This document shows, piece after piece, positions 33,189 to 42,724 of a stretch of DNA of 64,000 bases. Position numbers and translations under genes: made by a program. Every line of letters starts with the position of its first letter. The first letter of the stretch is position 1. Source of the stretch: Brevibacillus migulae (GTDB lineage Bacteria > Bacillota > Bacilli > Brevibacillales > Brevibacillaceae); contig NZ_SDKD01000022.1 in assembly GCF_004521915.1 (NCBI RefSeq), positions 16,286-80,285 of the forward strand, read 5' to 3'. The notes beneath the pieces were generated by a model. It was not told the DNA's origin, did no database searches, and saw only the letters and a program-made list of their open reading frames with translations.

Positions 33189-34100
33189 TTATCTCAAATC
33201 CATCTTTTCTATTTGTTCCGCCGGTGTCTCCTTTTTCAATATCGGAGCATTTTTACCAACGATTACCGAAACAACCACAATGATCGCTGTTATGATTGTT
33301 ACAATCGTTATTGATTCATCTAAAAAGATAGTGGCAAATACAATCATTAAAAATGGTTGTATATATTGAAGTTGGCTAACCCTCGCAACTCCTCCTAGAG
33401 CCATACCACCATACCAAGCAACATATGCCAAAAACTGACTTACAATGGCTAAATAGAGCAAACCGATCCAAGCTTGAATAGGTGCATGTAACATTTCAAC
33501 AGAAAAATTCATACCTACTGGAATGACGAAAAATGGTGCTCCTATCACAATCGCCCATGCGATTACTTGCCAACTTCCGATTTCTTTTGACAGTTTGCCC
33601 CCTTCGGCATAACTGAAGCCTAAAATAATTACTGCAGCCAAGAGTGCTAAATCCGCAAATTGAAGTTTTCCAAAACCTAAATGCATTGCATACAAAATGA
33701 CTGCTCCTGCCCCAATTACACTTGAAATCCAAAATTTTAATGAAGGTCTCTCCCCCGCTCTTATTATCGCAATCCCTGCTGTTGCTAATGGTAATAATGC
33801 TACTTCAACCGCTCCATGTGAGACTGGCAGTGTTTCCATTGCCCATGAAGTAAGCAGTGGAAACGCTAGGACAGCTCCCATTGTGACAATTAGGATACTT
33901 TTCAATTGAGGTCGAGTCGGGATTTTCTCCTTTCGAACAATAAGGATCATACCAACTAAAATCGCTGCAATCACTGTTCTTCCTAACCCAACAACCGTAG
34001 TACCAAAATATTCAACAGAAATACTGGTAAATGGTAAAGTTAGGCTAAAGCAGATGACTCCCACTAAGCCTAACAATAATCCTAATTTTTCCTTTTCCAT
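33189..34100 (-). CDS. EamA/DMT-family transporter
   Basis: A 303-residue carrier with ten helices in two five-helix repeats, as usual for the drug/metabolite transporter (DMT, RhaT/EamA) group; PVSHGAVEVALLPLATA and SQLQYIQPFLMIVFATIFLDE are the two conserved repeat ends. Divergent from a MocR regulator: the pair resembles ycxC-ycxD of Bacillus subtilis. The substrate is unknown (amino-acid-like or drug-like). AT-rich compared with conserved genes of the window. Confidence 0.87.
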   Translation of the reverse strand: MEKEKLGLLLGLVGVICFSLTLPFTSISVEYFGTTVVGLGRTVIAAILVGMILIVRKEKIPTRPQLKSILIVTMGAVLAFPLLTSWAMETLPVSHGAVEVALLPLATAGIAIIRAGERPSLKFWISSVIGAGAVILYAMHLGFGKLQFADLALLAAVIILGFSYAEGGKLSKEIGSWQVIAWAIVIGAPFFVIPVGMNFSVEMLHAPIQAWIGLLYLAIVSQFLAYVAWYGGMALGGVARVSQLQYIQPFLMIVFATIFLDESITIVTIITAIIVVVSVIVGKNAPILKKETPAEQIEKMDLR

Positions 34101-34260
34101 TCGTTTTCCTCCCCAACCATTTTCTTATTTCATCTGTCTTAAGAAAATCAAATCCAGTGACAGTTTTGTTATAATTCAGATCATACTGGATACAGAAAAC
34201 GAAAAGAAATCTCTATTTTCTAAATCTGTCATGGTACAGTTTAAGGAGGTTGTCATTTAT

Positions 34261-35625
34261 TTGAGTTCAAAATACGTAAAAATCGTAGAAGAAATTAAGA
34301 ATCAACTCACAAATGGGACTCTAGTTGCCGGTAGTAAACTCCCTTCTGTTCGACAACTATCTGAAACGTTTGGCTGTAGTAAGAATACGGTTATTAAGGC
34401 TTACAGTGAGTTAGAAAAAGAACACTTGGTATATGCTAAACCTCAAAGCGGCTATTATATCGTAAATGAATGTAGAATCTCTGCTCATGATCCTGCTATG
34501 ATTGATTTTTTATCTGCAGGACCAGATAACAATTTAATACCTTATATTGAATTTCAACATTGCTTAAATCAAGCAATTGAAAAGTATAAGAAAGATATTT
34601 TCACCTATTCAGATCAACAAGGTTTTCACTCATTACGTTCAGAAATCGTGAAAAACCTTCAAAATTCACAAGTATTCACCGAGCCCGATCGTGTAGTAAT
34701 CGTTTCCGGTTCACAACAAGCTATCCATTTACTGACAGCACTGCCTTTTCCGAACGGCAAAAAAAATATTCTCATAGAACAACCAACCTATTTTGGCATG
34801 ATCGAATCTCTCCACATACATCAAACTACAACCTTTGGAATTGAATTATCGATGAATGGAATCAATTTCGACCGCCTCGAATATATTTTTAAAAATAATG
34901 ATATAAAGTTTTTCTATATCATTCCAAGATTCCATAATCCTCTGGGACATTCTTATACAAATCATGAGAAGAAAAAAATAGTAGAGTTAGCAAACAAATA
35001 TGATGTTTATATTGTTGAAGATGACTTTTTGGGTGAATTAGACCGGGATAAAAAATCCGATCCGTTATTCTCTTTTGATACATCTGGAAGAGTAATTTAT
35101 ATTAAAAGTTTTTCAAAAGTATTTCTTCCAGGGCTACGGATTGCTGGAGTGGTATTGCCAGCCATTATGATTAAAAACTTCTTACGTTATAAATTTAGTG
35201 CAGATTTTACCAGTTCCGTCCTTTCACAAGGCGCATTAGATATCTATTTAAAAAGTGGTATGTATAATCGTCATTTAAAAAAAATAAAAGAAGTTTATTT
35301 TACTAAGATGCAATTACTCAAGCGTTGTTGTGAAGAATTACTTCCCCAAGGCACACATTACACGAAACCTGATAGCGGATTTTATCTTTCCATATATTTG
35401 CCTGAAAAAGTATCCGCAAAAAAACTTGCTCTTTTATTATCTGAACAACGAATTCACATTGATGATACAAATAGAATGTTCTTATCCGAATATAAGAAAG
35501 ACAATCTCATTCGTTTATGTATTTCTCAAGTACATGACCATCAAATACAATTTGGCGTAGAAAAGATAGCCCAAACCATTGCCTTATTGGAAAATAAAAA
35601 ACACTATCATACCTCCCTCATTTGA
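34261..35625 (+). CDS. MocR/GabR-type PLP regulator
   Basis: A 454-residue chimera: GntR winged helix (about 1-75, YVKIVEEIKNQLTNGTLVAGSKLPSVRQLSETFGCSKNTVIKAYSELEKEHLV) fused to an aminotransferase fold I domain (110-454) with the Schiff-base lysine in YIKSFSKVFLPGLRIAG and VEDDFLGEL. Such regulators sense a PLP-amino acid adduct. The TTG start at 34261 is chosen because AAGGAGG lies 11 bases upstream and the GntR domain starts there. Divergent from the EamA carrier, its probable target. AT-rich codon use suggests a foreign low-GC source. Confidence 0.87.
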   Translation: MSSKYVKIVEEIKNQLTNGTLVAGSKLPSVRQLSETFGCSKNTVIKAYSELEKEHLVYAKPQSGYYIVNECRISAHDPAMIDFLSAGPDNNLIPYIEFQHCLNQAIEKYKKDIFTYSDQQGFHSLRSEIVKNLQNSQVFTEPDRVVIVSGSQQAIHLLTALPFPNGKKNILIEQPTYFGMIESLHIHQTTTFGIELSMNGINFDRLEYIFKNNDIKFFYIIPRFHNPLGHSYTNHEKKKIVELANKYDVYIVEDDFLGELDRDKKSDPLFSFDTSGRVIYIKSFSKVFLPGLRIAGVVLPAIMIKNFLRYKFSADFTSSVLSQGALDIYLKSGMYNRHLKKIKEVYFTKMQLLKRCCEELLPQGTHYTKPDSGFYLSIYLPEKVSAKKLALLLSEQRIHIDDTNRMFLSEYKKDNLIRLCISQVHDHQIQFGVEKIAQTIALLENKKHYHTSLI

Positions 35626-35634
35626 TAAAATTTC

Positions 35635-35672
35635 AAAACAGCACCAATCCATAACATGGCTGGTGCTGCTTT
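35635..35672 (+). terminator. Terminator after the MocR gene
   Basis: CAGCACCA pairs with TGGTGCTG, T-tract CTTTAG; starts ten bases past the stop codon. Confidence 0.7.
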
Positions 35673-35944
35673 AGTTCCCCTAAATAACCGTGCTTACTAA
35701 TGATACGGTTCACCGTAATGTATCAAAACAAAGTACAGTTTGGGCACAAAGTATTCATCAGTATATAAATGCAAAACCACTCCTGACACAATGGAGTGGT
35801 TCTTTGCAAGTAGGCAACTATTCTATTGTTCGTCTTACATTCGCATAAGATTGCTTCAGTACATCAAAGGTACGAACCATCATCACGTTGCCTTCTTTCT
35901 TCCTAATAAAAGAGTGTCGGTCCCCTAACCGCTCAATGAAATTC
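35673..35944. other. Intergenic region with hairpin and a minus-strand remnant
   Basis: A hairpin AACCACTCC/GGAGTGGTT lies at 35775-35801. On the minus strand 35816-35947 is open and reads, in part, FIERLGDRHSFIRKKEGNV and MMVRTFDVLKQSYANVRRTI before a TAG. The second half has a plausible start (ATG after AAGAAGGCAA) but I do not recognise it. It may be the C-terminal remnant of a lost gene. Confidence 0.35.
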
Positions 35945-37051
35945 TTACTTTACATCAATCGTGATTTCATCCATCGAGAAGGTGCGATTCTTTATCGATT
36001 GTTTCGATTCGATAATTGTCTCATTGCCTTTCTCATCAAAGGAAACCCCGCCTGAGTTGGCAGAACAATATATGGTCGGGATCACTACGAGTTTCGTCGC
36101 TCTCTCATCCAGCTTTTTGAAGGTCATACTCCAATTCATAAGCCCCGTAGAAGTATCTCCTTGTCCTCCGTTTTGTCTGCCTTCATAAATATTCCCCACA
36201 TCATCCCTTACCTCAAAATCAACGGTAACGTCCACCAGATGATTCCGGTATGCTTCCGGCACCAGTTGGGAATACATCATCACGAATGACATTGGCGTTT
36301 TCTGGATTTTATCAATCTTGATGGTGAAACCGTCTTTCTCCACGGACTGATTCACGATGATCTCTTTTCGCTTTACTGCATCCAGTTGGAAGGCAAAGGA
36401 CCATTTACCCTTGATCTCTTCCTTGTTGCTCGTATCGATGAGGCGGATACTATCAAACGTGATCATGCATTTGACCCGATCCATTTCTCCATCGATGCTG
36501 TAGTCTGCTTGTCCGATATAGCTGCCTTCTGCAATTTTTTCAACATGATTGCTACCTGTAAGACCGCCTGTATAGCCTTGTATATTCAAAGGGGGCATAC
36601 TGATTAAGGGTTTTTCGCCCAAATCACGCTTTGATGTAATTTCATAGGTAAAGGAAACCGTCTTCCCATCAAAAATGGCATCCTGAATCTTGAATTGAAT
36701 CCCGTTGCTTTCTTTTGCCATATTGATGTCGTTCGCATTTTCTTTGTATAAATCATATACACCGGTGCGACCATTATCCAAAAATCGGAAAATGTCACCG
36801 ATTACCGGTATAGATGCAGCATACGCCGGATTGCTGATGCCGATATACGCCGTGCTCCCGATGGCGGCACCAATGATTGCAGCCGCGATGATTCGCTTGG
36901 CTTTCCCGCCCTTATTTTTTCTTATATTTTTTATCAAGCGTTTTTTCGCTCTCGTTATTTCTACCTCGGTGACTTCCACTTCATTTTCAATCTCGCTTAT
37001 TTCCATATCGTCAGTCTCAACCTCATTCAATAGCCTGTAAATATCTTTCAC
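35945..37051 (-). CDS. Anti-sigma factor with DUF4179 extracellular domain
   Basis: A 368-residue membrane protein with one helix (about 53-72, IIAAAIIGAAIGSTAYIGI). The cytoplasmic N-terminal part (acidic then basic, 1-52) should bind the sigma factor. The outside part begins AYAASIPVIGDIFRFLDNG, the DUF4179 start, followed by a beta-rich region (DUF5643-like). It begins 12 bases after the ECF sigma gene, so the two are cotranscribed, as is standard for sigma/anti-sigma pairs. The signal sensed is unknown. Confidence 0.85.
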   Translation of the reverse strand: MKDIYRLLNEVETDDMEISEIENEVEVTEVEITRAKKRLIKNIRKNKGGKAKRIIAAAIIGAAIGSTAYIGISNPAYAASIPVIGDIFRFLDNGRTGVYDLYKENANDINMAKESNGIQFKIQDAIFDGKTVSFTYEITSKRDLGEKPLISMPPLNIQGYTGGLTGSNHVEKIAEGSYIGQADYSIDGEMDRVKCMITFDSIRLIDTSNKEEIKGKWSFAFQLDAVKRKEIIVNQSVEKDGFTIKIDKIQKTPMSFVMMYSQLVPEAYRNHLVDVTVDFEVRDDVGNIYEGRQNGGQGDTSTGLMNWSMTFKKLDERATKLVVIPTIYCSANSGGVSFDEKGNETIIESKQSIKNRTFSMDEITIDVK

Positions 37052-37063
37052 GCAGTTTTCCTC

Positions 37064-37612
37064 CTATCTATATATTGTCGCCTGTTCGGTCAACTTTTTC
37101 TTTCCGCGAAACACTCGGTTGTCTACCGCCGTTCTGGTCAGCCCTAATTGCCGAGCAATGTCATCTGATTTGATTCCCAAAAAATACTTCATGGCGAAAA
37201 TCTTCCGGTCAAGCGGTGGCAAGGTATGGATGTATGCCAAAAGCTCCCGTTTGTCCTCATTTAACAAAACTTGGTCCTCTGTTGATCGCTCCTGCACGAG
37301 AACGTTTTCTTCCAAAGTAACCTCTTCACGTCTCTTTAGCCTGCGGTAGTAGTCGATCGCTTGGTATTTGGCGATTTTGTATACCCATCTCTTAAAGTCG
37401 TCTGTATTTCCTTCGAATTGGCCAGCGTGGTTCCAAATAGCGAGAAACACATCATTGATGCATTCTTCCACTTCTTCCCTTCTCTCTAACGGGCCTAGTA
37501 CCTTATACACCGTCCCTTTCACCAAGCCGAAATACTTGTCTACGATAAATGTCAGCGCATCCTCTTGCCGCCTCAGCAACCTCTCTATGTAATTTCGTTC
37601 ATTACTCCTCAT
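37064..37612 (-). CDS. ECF-type RNA polymerase sigma factor
   Basis: A 182-residue sigma-70 family factor: region 2 (LRRQEDALTFIVDKYFGLV..., DVFLAIWNHAGQFEGNTDDFKRWVYKIAKYQAIDYYRR) and region 4 (LPPLDRKIFAMKYFLGIKSDDIARQLGLTRTAVDNRVFRGKKKL). AGGAGG precedes the ATG. Cotranscribed with the membrane anti-sigma factor at 35945. Its own promoter should carry the autoregulated ECF site, but I could not fix it. An inverted repeat ACAACGA/TCGTTGT (37658-37664, 37683-37689) stands 46 bases upstream of the start codon. Confidence 0.92.
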   Translation of the reverse strand: MRSNERNYIERLLRRQEDALTFIVDKYFGLVKGTVYKVLGPLERREEVEECINDVFLAIWNHAGQFEGNTDDFKRWVYKIAKYQAIDYYRRLKRREEVTLEENVLVQERSTEDQVLLNEDKRELLAYIHTLPPLDRKIFAMKYFLGIKSDDIARQLGLTRTAVDNRVFRGKKKLTEQATIYR

Positions 37613-37963
37613 TTCTTGAATTCCTCCTACATGATCCGAAAATGCCTTTCACAATAAACAACGAATGAAAATAGACTTTCTCTCGTTGTATAAAAAATTT
37701 TTTATTCAAACCTACGGGTGCTGTCGACGACTCGGCGAAGTCAATGTTTCCAGAGGAACTGTCTGGCGTATTGCTGAGCCTAGCTCATTGGGATAATTTG
37801 TATTACAAATGAAGGCCAATCAATTCCATAGGTGTACAGCGATTCCTTTGTAGTCAGGCATTCCGACATTTAGCTAAGGCATTTTTATAACTATGACAAC
37901 AGTTGTCACCAATACTAATTACAATAAAAACGAAAAGATAATATGACGTATTGGAGATGGTCA
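37613..37963. other. Intergenic region between sigma gene and VOC gene
   Basis: It holds the divergent promoters of the sigma-factor gene and the VOC gene, including the inverted repeat at 37658-37689. The middle part (37710-37900) has a higher GC content and no gene that I can support. Confidence 0.4.
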
Positions 37964-38398
37964 ATGATGAAATTGCAGCTCACCCCTTTTATCATGCTGG
38001 ATGGAAACGCCGATGAGGCAATCCGATTTTATGAGCAAGCATTGAATGCAACTGTTGTTTTCAAGCAGACGTTTGGCGATGCACCAGAAGATCCCGAACA
38101 CCCGCTCCCGGCCGATGCCAAGAATCGTATTGCTCATTCTGTATTAAAAATTGGCGATTCGGAGCTGTTCGTAGCCGATTTGGATCCAGGGAAACCTCAC
38201 AATAAAGGTAATCTTGTCAACATTTGTATTACGACAGAGGATGCGAAACATTCGAGACAATTATTTGACTCGTTGCGGGAAGGCGGTCAGGTGAACATGC
38301 CGCTTCAAGAAATTTACTTCAGTCCCGCCTACGGCGTTGTGACAGACAAGTTTGGTGCCGTATTTCAAATTTTCACCAAGAAAAACAGAAACCGCTAA
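37964..38398 (+). CDS. PhnB-like VOC protein
   Basis: A 144-residue protein of the PhnB/3-demethylubiquinone-methyltransferase-like VOC family: MKLQLTPFIMLDGNADEAIRFYEQALNATVVF at the start and QEIYFSPAYGVVTDKFGAVFQIF at the end. The family has no agreed enzymatic role. The ATG at 37964 follows GGAG by seven bases; a second ATG is next to it. Single gene with its own terminator. Confidence 0.87.
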   Translation: MMKLQLTPFIMLDGNADEAIRFYEQALNATVVFKQTFGDAPEDPEHPLPADAKNRIAHSVLKIGDSELFVADLDPGKPHNKGNLVNICITTEDAKHSRQLFDSLREGGQVNMPLQEIYFSPAYGVVTDKFGAVFQIFTKKNRNR

Positions 38399-38500
38399 CG
38401 ATAAGTAGGGGTCGAATAGGTTTTGCGATCGAGCAAATTACTATTTTGAATAACTACATGTAAATCGCGTATGTGCTTAGAAATCTAATTGGAAATTTAA

Positions 38501-38545
38501 AAAAGGTATTCAGGAAAAATAATACATTCCTGAATACCTCTTCTT
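38501..38545 (+). terminator. Terminator after the PhnB-like gene
   Basis: AGGTATTCAGGAA pairs perfectly with TTCCTGAATACCT (13 bp, ten-base loop), followed by CTTCTT. A-rich on the left, so it may act on both strands. Confidence 0.85.
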
Positions 38546-38782
38546 ATTCAACTATCGATTTCAGTTAGTTGAACATCTACCACATCAGGTTAAGAAGGAT
38601 TCCTATAACTTATGAATTATATATTTCTCTATTTATATTAACAATATCTTTATGTGAATATCCGGCTGGTGCAAGAGCTGATAACTTCTCTATCGCCTTA
38701 TCCCGTAACTTTATCTACAACGTTGCGAATGCTTGGCAGCATCTTCTACACCCACGGGTGATTTGTCACAGTGACATATAAG

Positions 38783-39954
38783 TCACGACAATTGTTTTAC
38801 AGGATGATAAAAGGAATTCCTCAGAAAAATGGATACAGAACTTGCAATCAAAAACAGAATTCCTCCAAATACAACGTATTGTGTGCCGATTCCTGAAATA
38901 AATAATCCGCATACAGTGGCACCAAATGTTGTTCCTAGGTTTGCTGATGTTAAAAATAATCCATTAGCAAATTCAGGAGCCTCCGGAGCTGCGGACGTAA
39001 TCCAGTATTGGTTAAAATTTGCCCCCATACCAGCCAAGATTCCCCAGAGCGAAACAATTAAGGCCATTGGAACGCTGAAATGTCCTATCAAGAACCAGAT
39101 GATGTAAACGGCGCCTAGCGCAAACGGAAAAGTCGCTACCGATTTGAAAGCATTTTTCGTAAGCAGCTTCCCTGCAAAGATATTGCCAAGAATATTGGCC
39201 GCACCGTATATAAGCAACATAAAGCTTATTGTGTTCCAAGTCATCTTCGTTATGGTTTCAAGATACTCCGCAAGGTAGCTATAAACACCGAATACGGCTC
39301 CGTTCATAAAGATGACAGCGGCAATGGACAGCCAGGTGATTGATTTTTTTAGTACGGTTAATTGTGCGCCGTAAGACTGTTTTTCACTTACAGGCATTGA
39401 TGGCATAAGAAGGAGAGTGGTTACGAATACGGCAGCATTCACAATAGCGAAGAATAACATTGCCATGCTTAAGGAAGTTGCAGCAGCTATCATGCTAGTG
39501 ACAGGCACACCTAGCACCATTCCTGCAGAAACGCCAATAAATATTTTGGAAACCGCTTTAGGGGCCTTTCCTTACTAACCGATGTGGCTGCTACCGTAAA
39601 AGCCAAAGACACATACACCGGGTGGAAAATGGCTGGGATCACACGAGCAATTACTAATACGGTAAAGTTTGATGTGAGCGCGGAGACAACGTTACCCAAA
39701 ATGAAAACGCCAAGAACAAGCAACATGGTTGTCTTACGATTCATGCGTGAAAACAAAATGGGCATCGTTGGGCCAGATATTGCAACCGCAAGTGCAAAAA
39801 GACTAACGACCAACCCTGCGCTGGATATACTGACATGATAGTTATCGGCAATTAACGGCAATATACCAATGACACCCATTTCCGTATTTAAAATGCCAAA
39901 GACACCTGTCGCCAAAATGAATACAAGCAAGTGATTTCGTTCAACTTTCATCAT
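38783..39954 (-). pseudogene. AraJ/YdhP-type MFS exporter, frameshifted
   Basis: Two overlapping frames (39511-39954 and 38783-39520) make one 12-helix carrier of about 390 residues. The first half (LVFILATGVFGILNTEMGVIGILPLIADNYHVSISSAGL) is a typical DHA1/AraJ start. The break is at about 39566: after TSVSKE the sequence GAAAGGCCCCTAAAG appears to lack one A; adding it gives KEKAPKAVSKIFIGVSAGMVLG and joins the frames. The rest is intact, so this is a recent mutation, a phase-variable A-run, or a sequencing error. Confidence 0.8.
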
Positions 39955-40055
39955 ACATCCCCTATCTTCCCTTCACTTCTCCATGTATGAACAGCAGCCT
40001 GCTGGTCAAACGGTATGATCAAACCAAAGTAACAACAAATCATTCATGCTTATGG

Positions 40056-40763
40056 TTACCATTCGATTCGTTTCCCATCTCTGAAGAATTCCCCGTTTGG
40101 CCCATCAGGTCCAATCATCGCTAACCAAAGGATCGACTCAGCAGCTTGTTTAGGCGTTCTTGGAGCAGATAGGCCCCCCATATCTGTACTCACCCATCCC
40201 GGATCAACCGCATTGATTTTAATGTCACCATTGATTTCTGCCGCTATCAATCGTGTCAATCCATTTAGGGCAAGTTTCGACAACTTGTAAGCGCCAGCCC
40301 CTGGTTCGGCCATTTCTCTTAACGCCCCATACTCTGAGGAGACATTGATCACTCTCCCATAGCCTTGTTTTTGCATGAGGGGAATAAAGGTACGGATCAC
40401 ATGGTAAACGCCGAAGAAATTCGTTGCCATCGTTTGCTTTAGAACGGAAGGGTCCATCGTTACTATCCCTTCAGGACCATCCAAGTACACGCCGGCATTA
40501 TTCATCAGTACGTCTAATCTTCCGTATCGCTCATTTACGGTAATGGCTGCTTGACGATTACTTTCTTCATTCCCGACATCCATCTGTACAAATGAAACGT
40601 CCAAGGATGACTCTTTCAGTTTTTGCGCAGCTTCATGACCCTTTTCTGGATCCCGACTTGTCAAAATGGCCTTAAAACCGCTCAAAGCCAATTGCTTGAC
40701 AAGCTCATATCCAATTCCTCGATTCCCACCGGTGACAAGCGCAACTTTTCTATTCTCTGACAT
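40056..40763 (-). CDS. Short-chain dehydrogenase/reductase
   Basis: A 235-residue classical SDR. NAD(P)-binding TGGNRGIG (12-19), NNAG (88-91), and the catalytic Ser/Tyr/Lys in INVSSEYG...GAYKLSKLA. KALVTSRDP after the second strand with basic residues suggests NADP. It resembles carbonyl reductases of plant/eukaryotic type (CBR1-like). The substrate is unknown. Between a broken MFS exporter and a zinc alcohol dehydrogenase on the same strand; separate transcription is likely. Confidence 0.9.
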   Translation of the reverse strand: MSENRKVALVTGGNRGIGYELVKQLALSGFKAILTSRDPEKGHEAAQKLKESSLDVSFVQMDVGNEESNRQAAITVNERYGRLDVLMNNAGVYLDGPEGIVTMDPSVLKQTMATNFFGVYHVIRTFIPLMQKQGYGRVINVSSEYGALREMAEPGAGAYKLSKLALNGLTRLIAAEINGDIKINAVDPGWVSTDMGGLSAPRTPKQAAESILWLAMIGPDGPNGEFFRDGKRIEW

Positions 40764-40869
40764 GTAAACCCTCCGTTTCTCGGTTAAACATCATGGATTG
40801 GGGCAAAGCTTCCACTATGGAAAGAGGCACACCGGTGTTGGCGTGCCCCATCATATTCTGCATGGATTT

Positions 40870-41919
40870 TTATTCAATTTCCATCGTACTGATGTCGATC
40901 ACAAATCGATACCGGACATCCGAAGCTAGTATGCGCTCCCAAGCTTCATCAATTTGCTTAGCGGAAATCACCTCGATCTCAGGTGCAATCCGGTGTTCAG
41001 CGCAAAAGTCAAGCATTTCCTGCGTTTCGCGAATTCCACCGATCGTCGAACCAGCAAACGACCGACGATGAAGGATAAGTGGAAACACGTTAATTAACAT
41101 CGGTTCCGCCGGAGCACCGACATTGACGAGTGTACCGTCCAACGCCAGCAACGAAAGGTACGCACTTATATCGATCTTCGCGCTCACTGTATTTACGATG
41201 AGGTCAAAGGAACCAGCCAGTTTCGTAAACGTCTCGGGATCGTTCGTGGCATAATAATGGTCCGCGCCAAGCCGCAAACCGTCTTCTTTCTTCTTCCATG
41301 TCTGTGATAAAACCGTAACCTCTGCCCCCATGGCATGAGCGAGCTTCACAGCCATGTGTCCGAGCCCGCCAAGTCCAACAACAGCTATTCTTTTGCCTGG
41401 AGCGGCTCCCCAATGGCGAAGCGGAGAATAAGTTGTGATGCCGGCGCACAGCAAAGGAGCGGCGACATCAAGCTCCAGGCCATCAGGAATTCGAACCACG
41501 AAGTCTTCGGTTACGACGATGTGGGTGGAATAACCACCTTGTGTATACTGCCCGTATCTGTCGATGGCCCCATAGGTGCCCGTATTACCACTCAGGCAAT
41601 ACTGCTCCTCTCCCTTATGGCAATTCACGCACTTCCCACAAGAGTCAACCATGCAGCCAACCCCTACTCGGTCGCCAACGGCAAATTTTGTGACTTCCGA
41701 ACCAACCTGGGTGACAATGCCGGCAATCTCGTGCCCTGGAACGAGAGGATAGTTCACCGGCCCCCACTCGCCGCGAGCTGTATGAATATCAGAGTGGCAA
41801 ATACCTGCGTATTTAATCTCAATGAGGACATCATGTGGTTGGAGCTCCCTACGCTCGATCGTGGTCAGCTGGAACGGACCTTCTGGACTGAATACAGCGC
41901 GAGCATTTGCTTTCATCAT
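40870..41919 (-). CDS. Zinc-dependent alcohol dehydrogenase (YahK/CAD type)
   Basis: A 349-residue medium-chain dehydrogenase. Catalytic zinc ligands Cys (GICHSDIH) and His/Glu (PLVPGHEIAG), structural zinc cysteines in VDSCGKCVNCHKGEEQYC, cofactor motif VVGLGGLGHMAVKLAHAMGAEVTVLSQ (Ser rather than Asp at the end of the strand, so NADPH). This group reduces a broad range of aldehydes. GGAGG lies seven bases before the first ATG. Divergent from a TetR regulator. Confidence 0.92.
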   Translation of the reverse strand: MMKANARAVFSPEGPFQLTTIERRELQPHDVLIEIKYAGICHSDIHTARGEWGPVNYPLVPGHEIAGIVTQVGSEVTKFAVGDRVGVGCMVDSCGKCVNCHKGEEQYCLSGNTGTYGAIDRYGQYTQGGYSTHIVVTEDFVVRIPDGLELDVAAPLLCAGITTYSPLRHWGAAPGKRIAVVGLGGLGHMAVKLAHAMGAEVTVLSQTWKKKEDGLRLGADHYYATNDPETFTKLAGSFDLIVNTVSAKIDISAYLSLLALDGTLVNVGAPAEPMLINVFPLILHRRSFAGSTIGGIRETQEMLDFCAEHRIAPEIEVISAKQIDEAWERILASDVRYRFVIDISTMEIE

Positions 41920-42102
41920 CTTCTAACCTCCTAAAATCCATGTAAGATTGGTGTTCTTTCGAATCGTATTGAGTCGGTACCAGTGTAATATGGTTAAATA
42001 TTTACAACGTGAATCTACTAAACAAAACGCATTGTTTAATCAACTCATGTTTATTATTATAGGTGTTAGAATCTGGCCTTCAATGGTTAAAACAGCGCAA
42101 TA

Positions 42103-42118
42103 TGTTGATATATCAACA
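42103..42118. promoter_or_regulatory. Perfect 16-bp palindrome before the TetR gene
   Basis: TGTTGATATATCAACA, 48 bases upstream of the TetR start and in the gap shared with the alcohol dehydrogenase gene. A likely TetR operator for one or both genes. CTGTTGATTA at 42131 is a partial second copy. Confidence 0.6.
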
Positions 42119-42166
42119 CAGCAGCCAAAACTGTTGATTATTTTAGAAAGTTTGGTGAAGATTACG

Positions 42167-42712
42167 ATGGCAAAACTGGATCGGAGAATTGTTAAGACCC
42201 AAGAATCCTTGAAAAAGGCTGTTATTGAACTGATGACGGAAAAAAATTTCGATGACATTACCATTCAGGATATCGCTGACCGGGCGAACGTAAATCGCGG
42301 AACCATTTACCTACATTATCAGGACAAATATGATCTGCTGGATAAACTCATAGAATCACATATTAATGAATTAAGGGAAATGGGGGAATGGGCTTGTAAG
42401 CTGGATTGGATCAGCGCCCTTGAACCCTTCTTTGAATACTTTGAGAAAAATTATTTATTTTTTTCAACCATGTTGGCAAGCAAAGGAGCCCCATCTTTTC
42501 GAACGCGGCTTCTTGATTTTACGATGGAGGGTTTCAAGGAAGAGATTGATAACGAAAGCGGAAAAAATACGGGTTTAAGCGAAGATATTATGCTGCAATT
42601 TTCCGGGACTGCTTATGTTGGGGTAATCGAATGGTGGATCAGGAATGAAATGCCCTATCCGCCTTCCGTTATGGCCAAACAAGTCGGGGCTTTGTTAGGG
42701 AGAAGTCTATAG
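42167..42712 (+). CDS. TetR-family regulator with TetR_C_7-like domain
   Basis: A 181-residue regulator: RRIVKTQESLKKAVIELMTEKNFDDITIQDIADRANVNRGTIYLHYQDKYDLLDKLI is the HTH, and the C-terminal part (LFFSTMLASKGAPSFRTRLLDF, YVGVIEWWIRNEMPYPPSVMAKQV) matches the YbiH/TetR_C_7 group common in Bacilli. The frame stays open to 41948 but the family start MAKLDRR is at 42167; its ribosome site is weak. Divergent from the alcohol dehydrogenase and followed by another reductase gene. Confidence 0.87.
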   Translation: MAKLDRRIVKTQESLKKAVIELMTEKNFDDITIQDIADRANVNRGTIYLHYQDKYDLLDKLIESHINELREMGEWACKLDWISALEPFFEYFEKNYLFFSTMLASKGAPSFRTRLLDFTMEGFKEEIDNESGKNTGLSEDIMLQFSGTAYVGVIEWWIRNEMPYPPSVMAKQVGALLGRSL

Positions 42713-42724
42713 TTCATGTATAAC

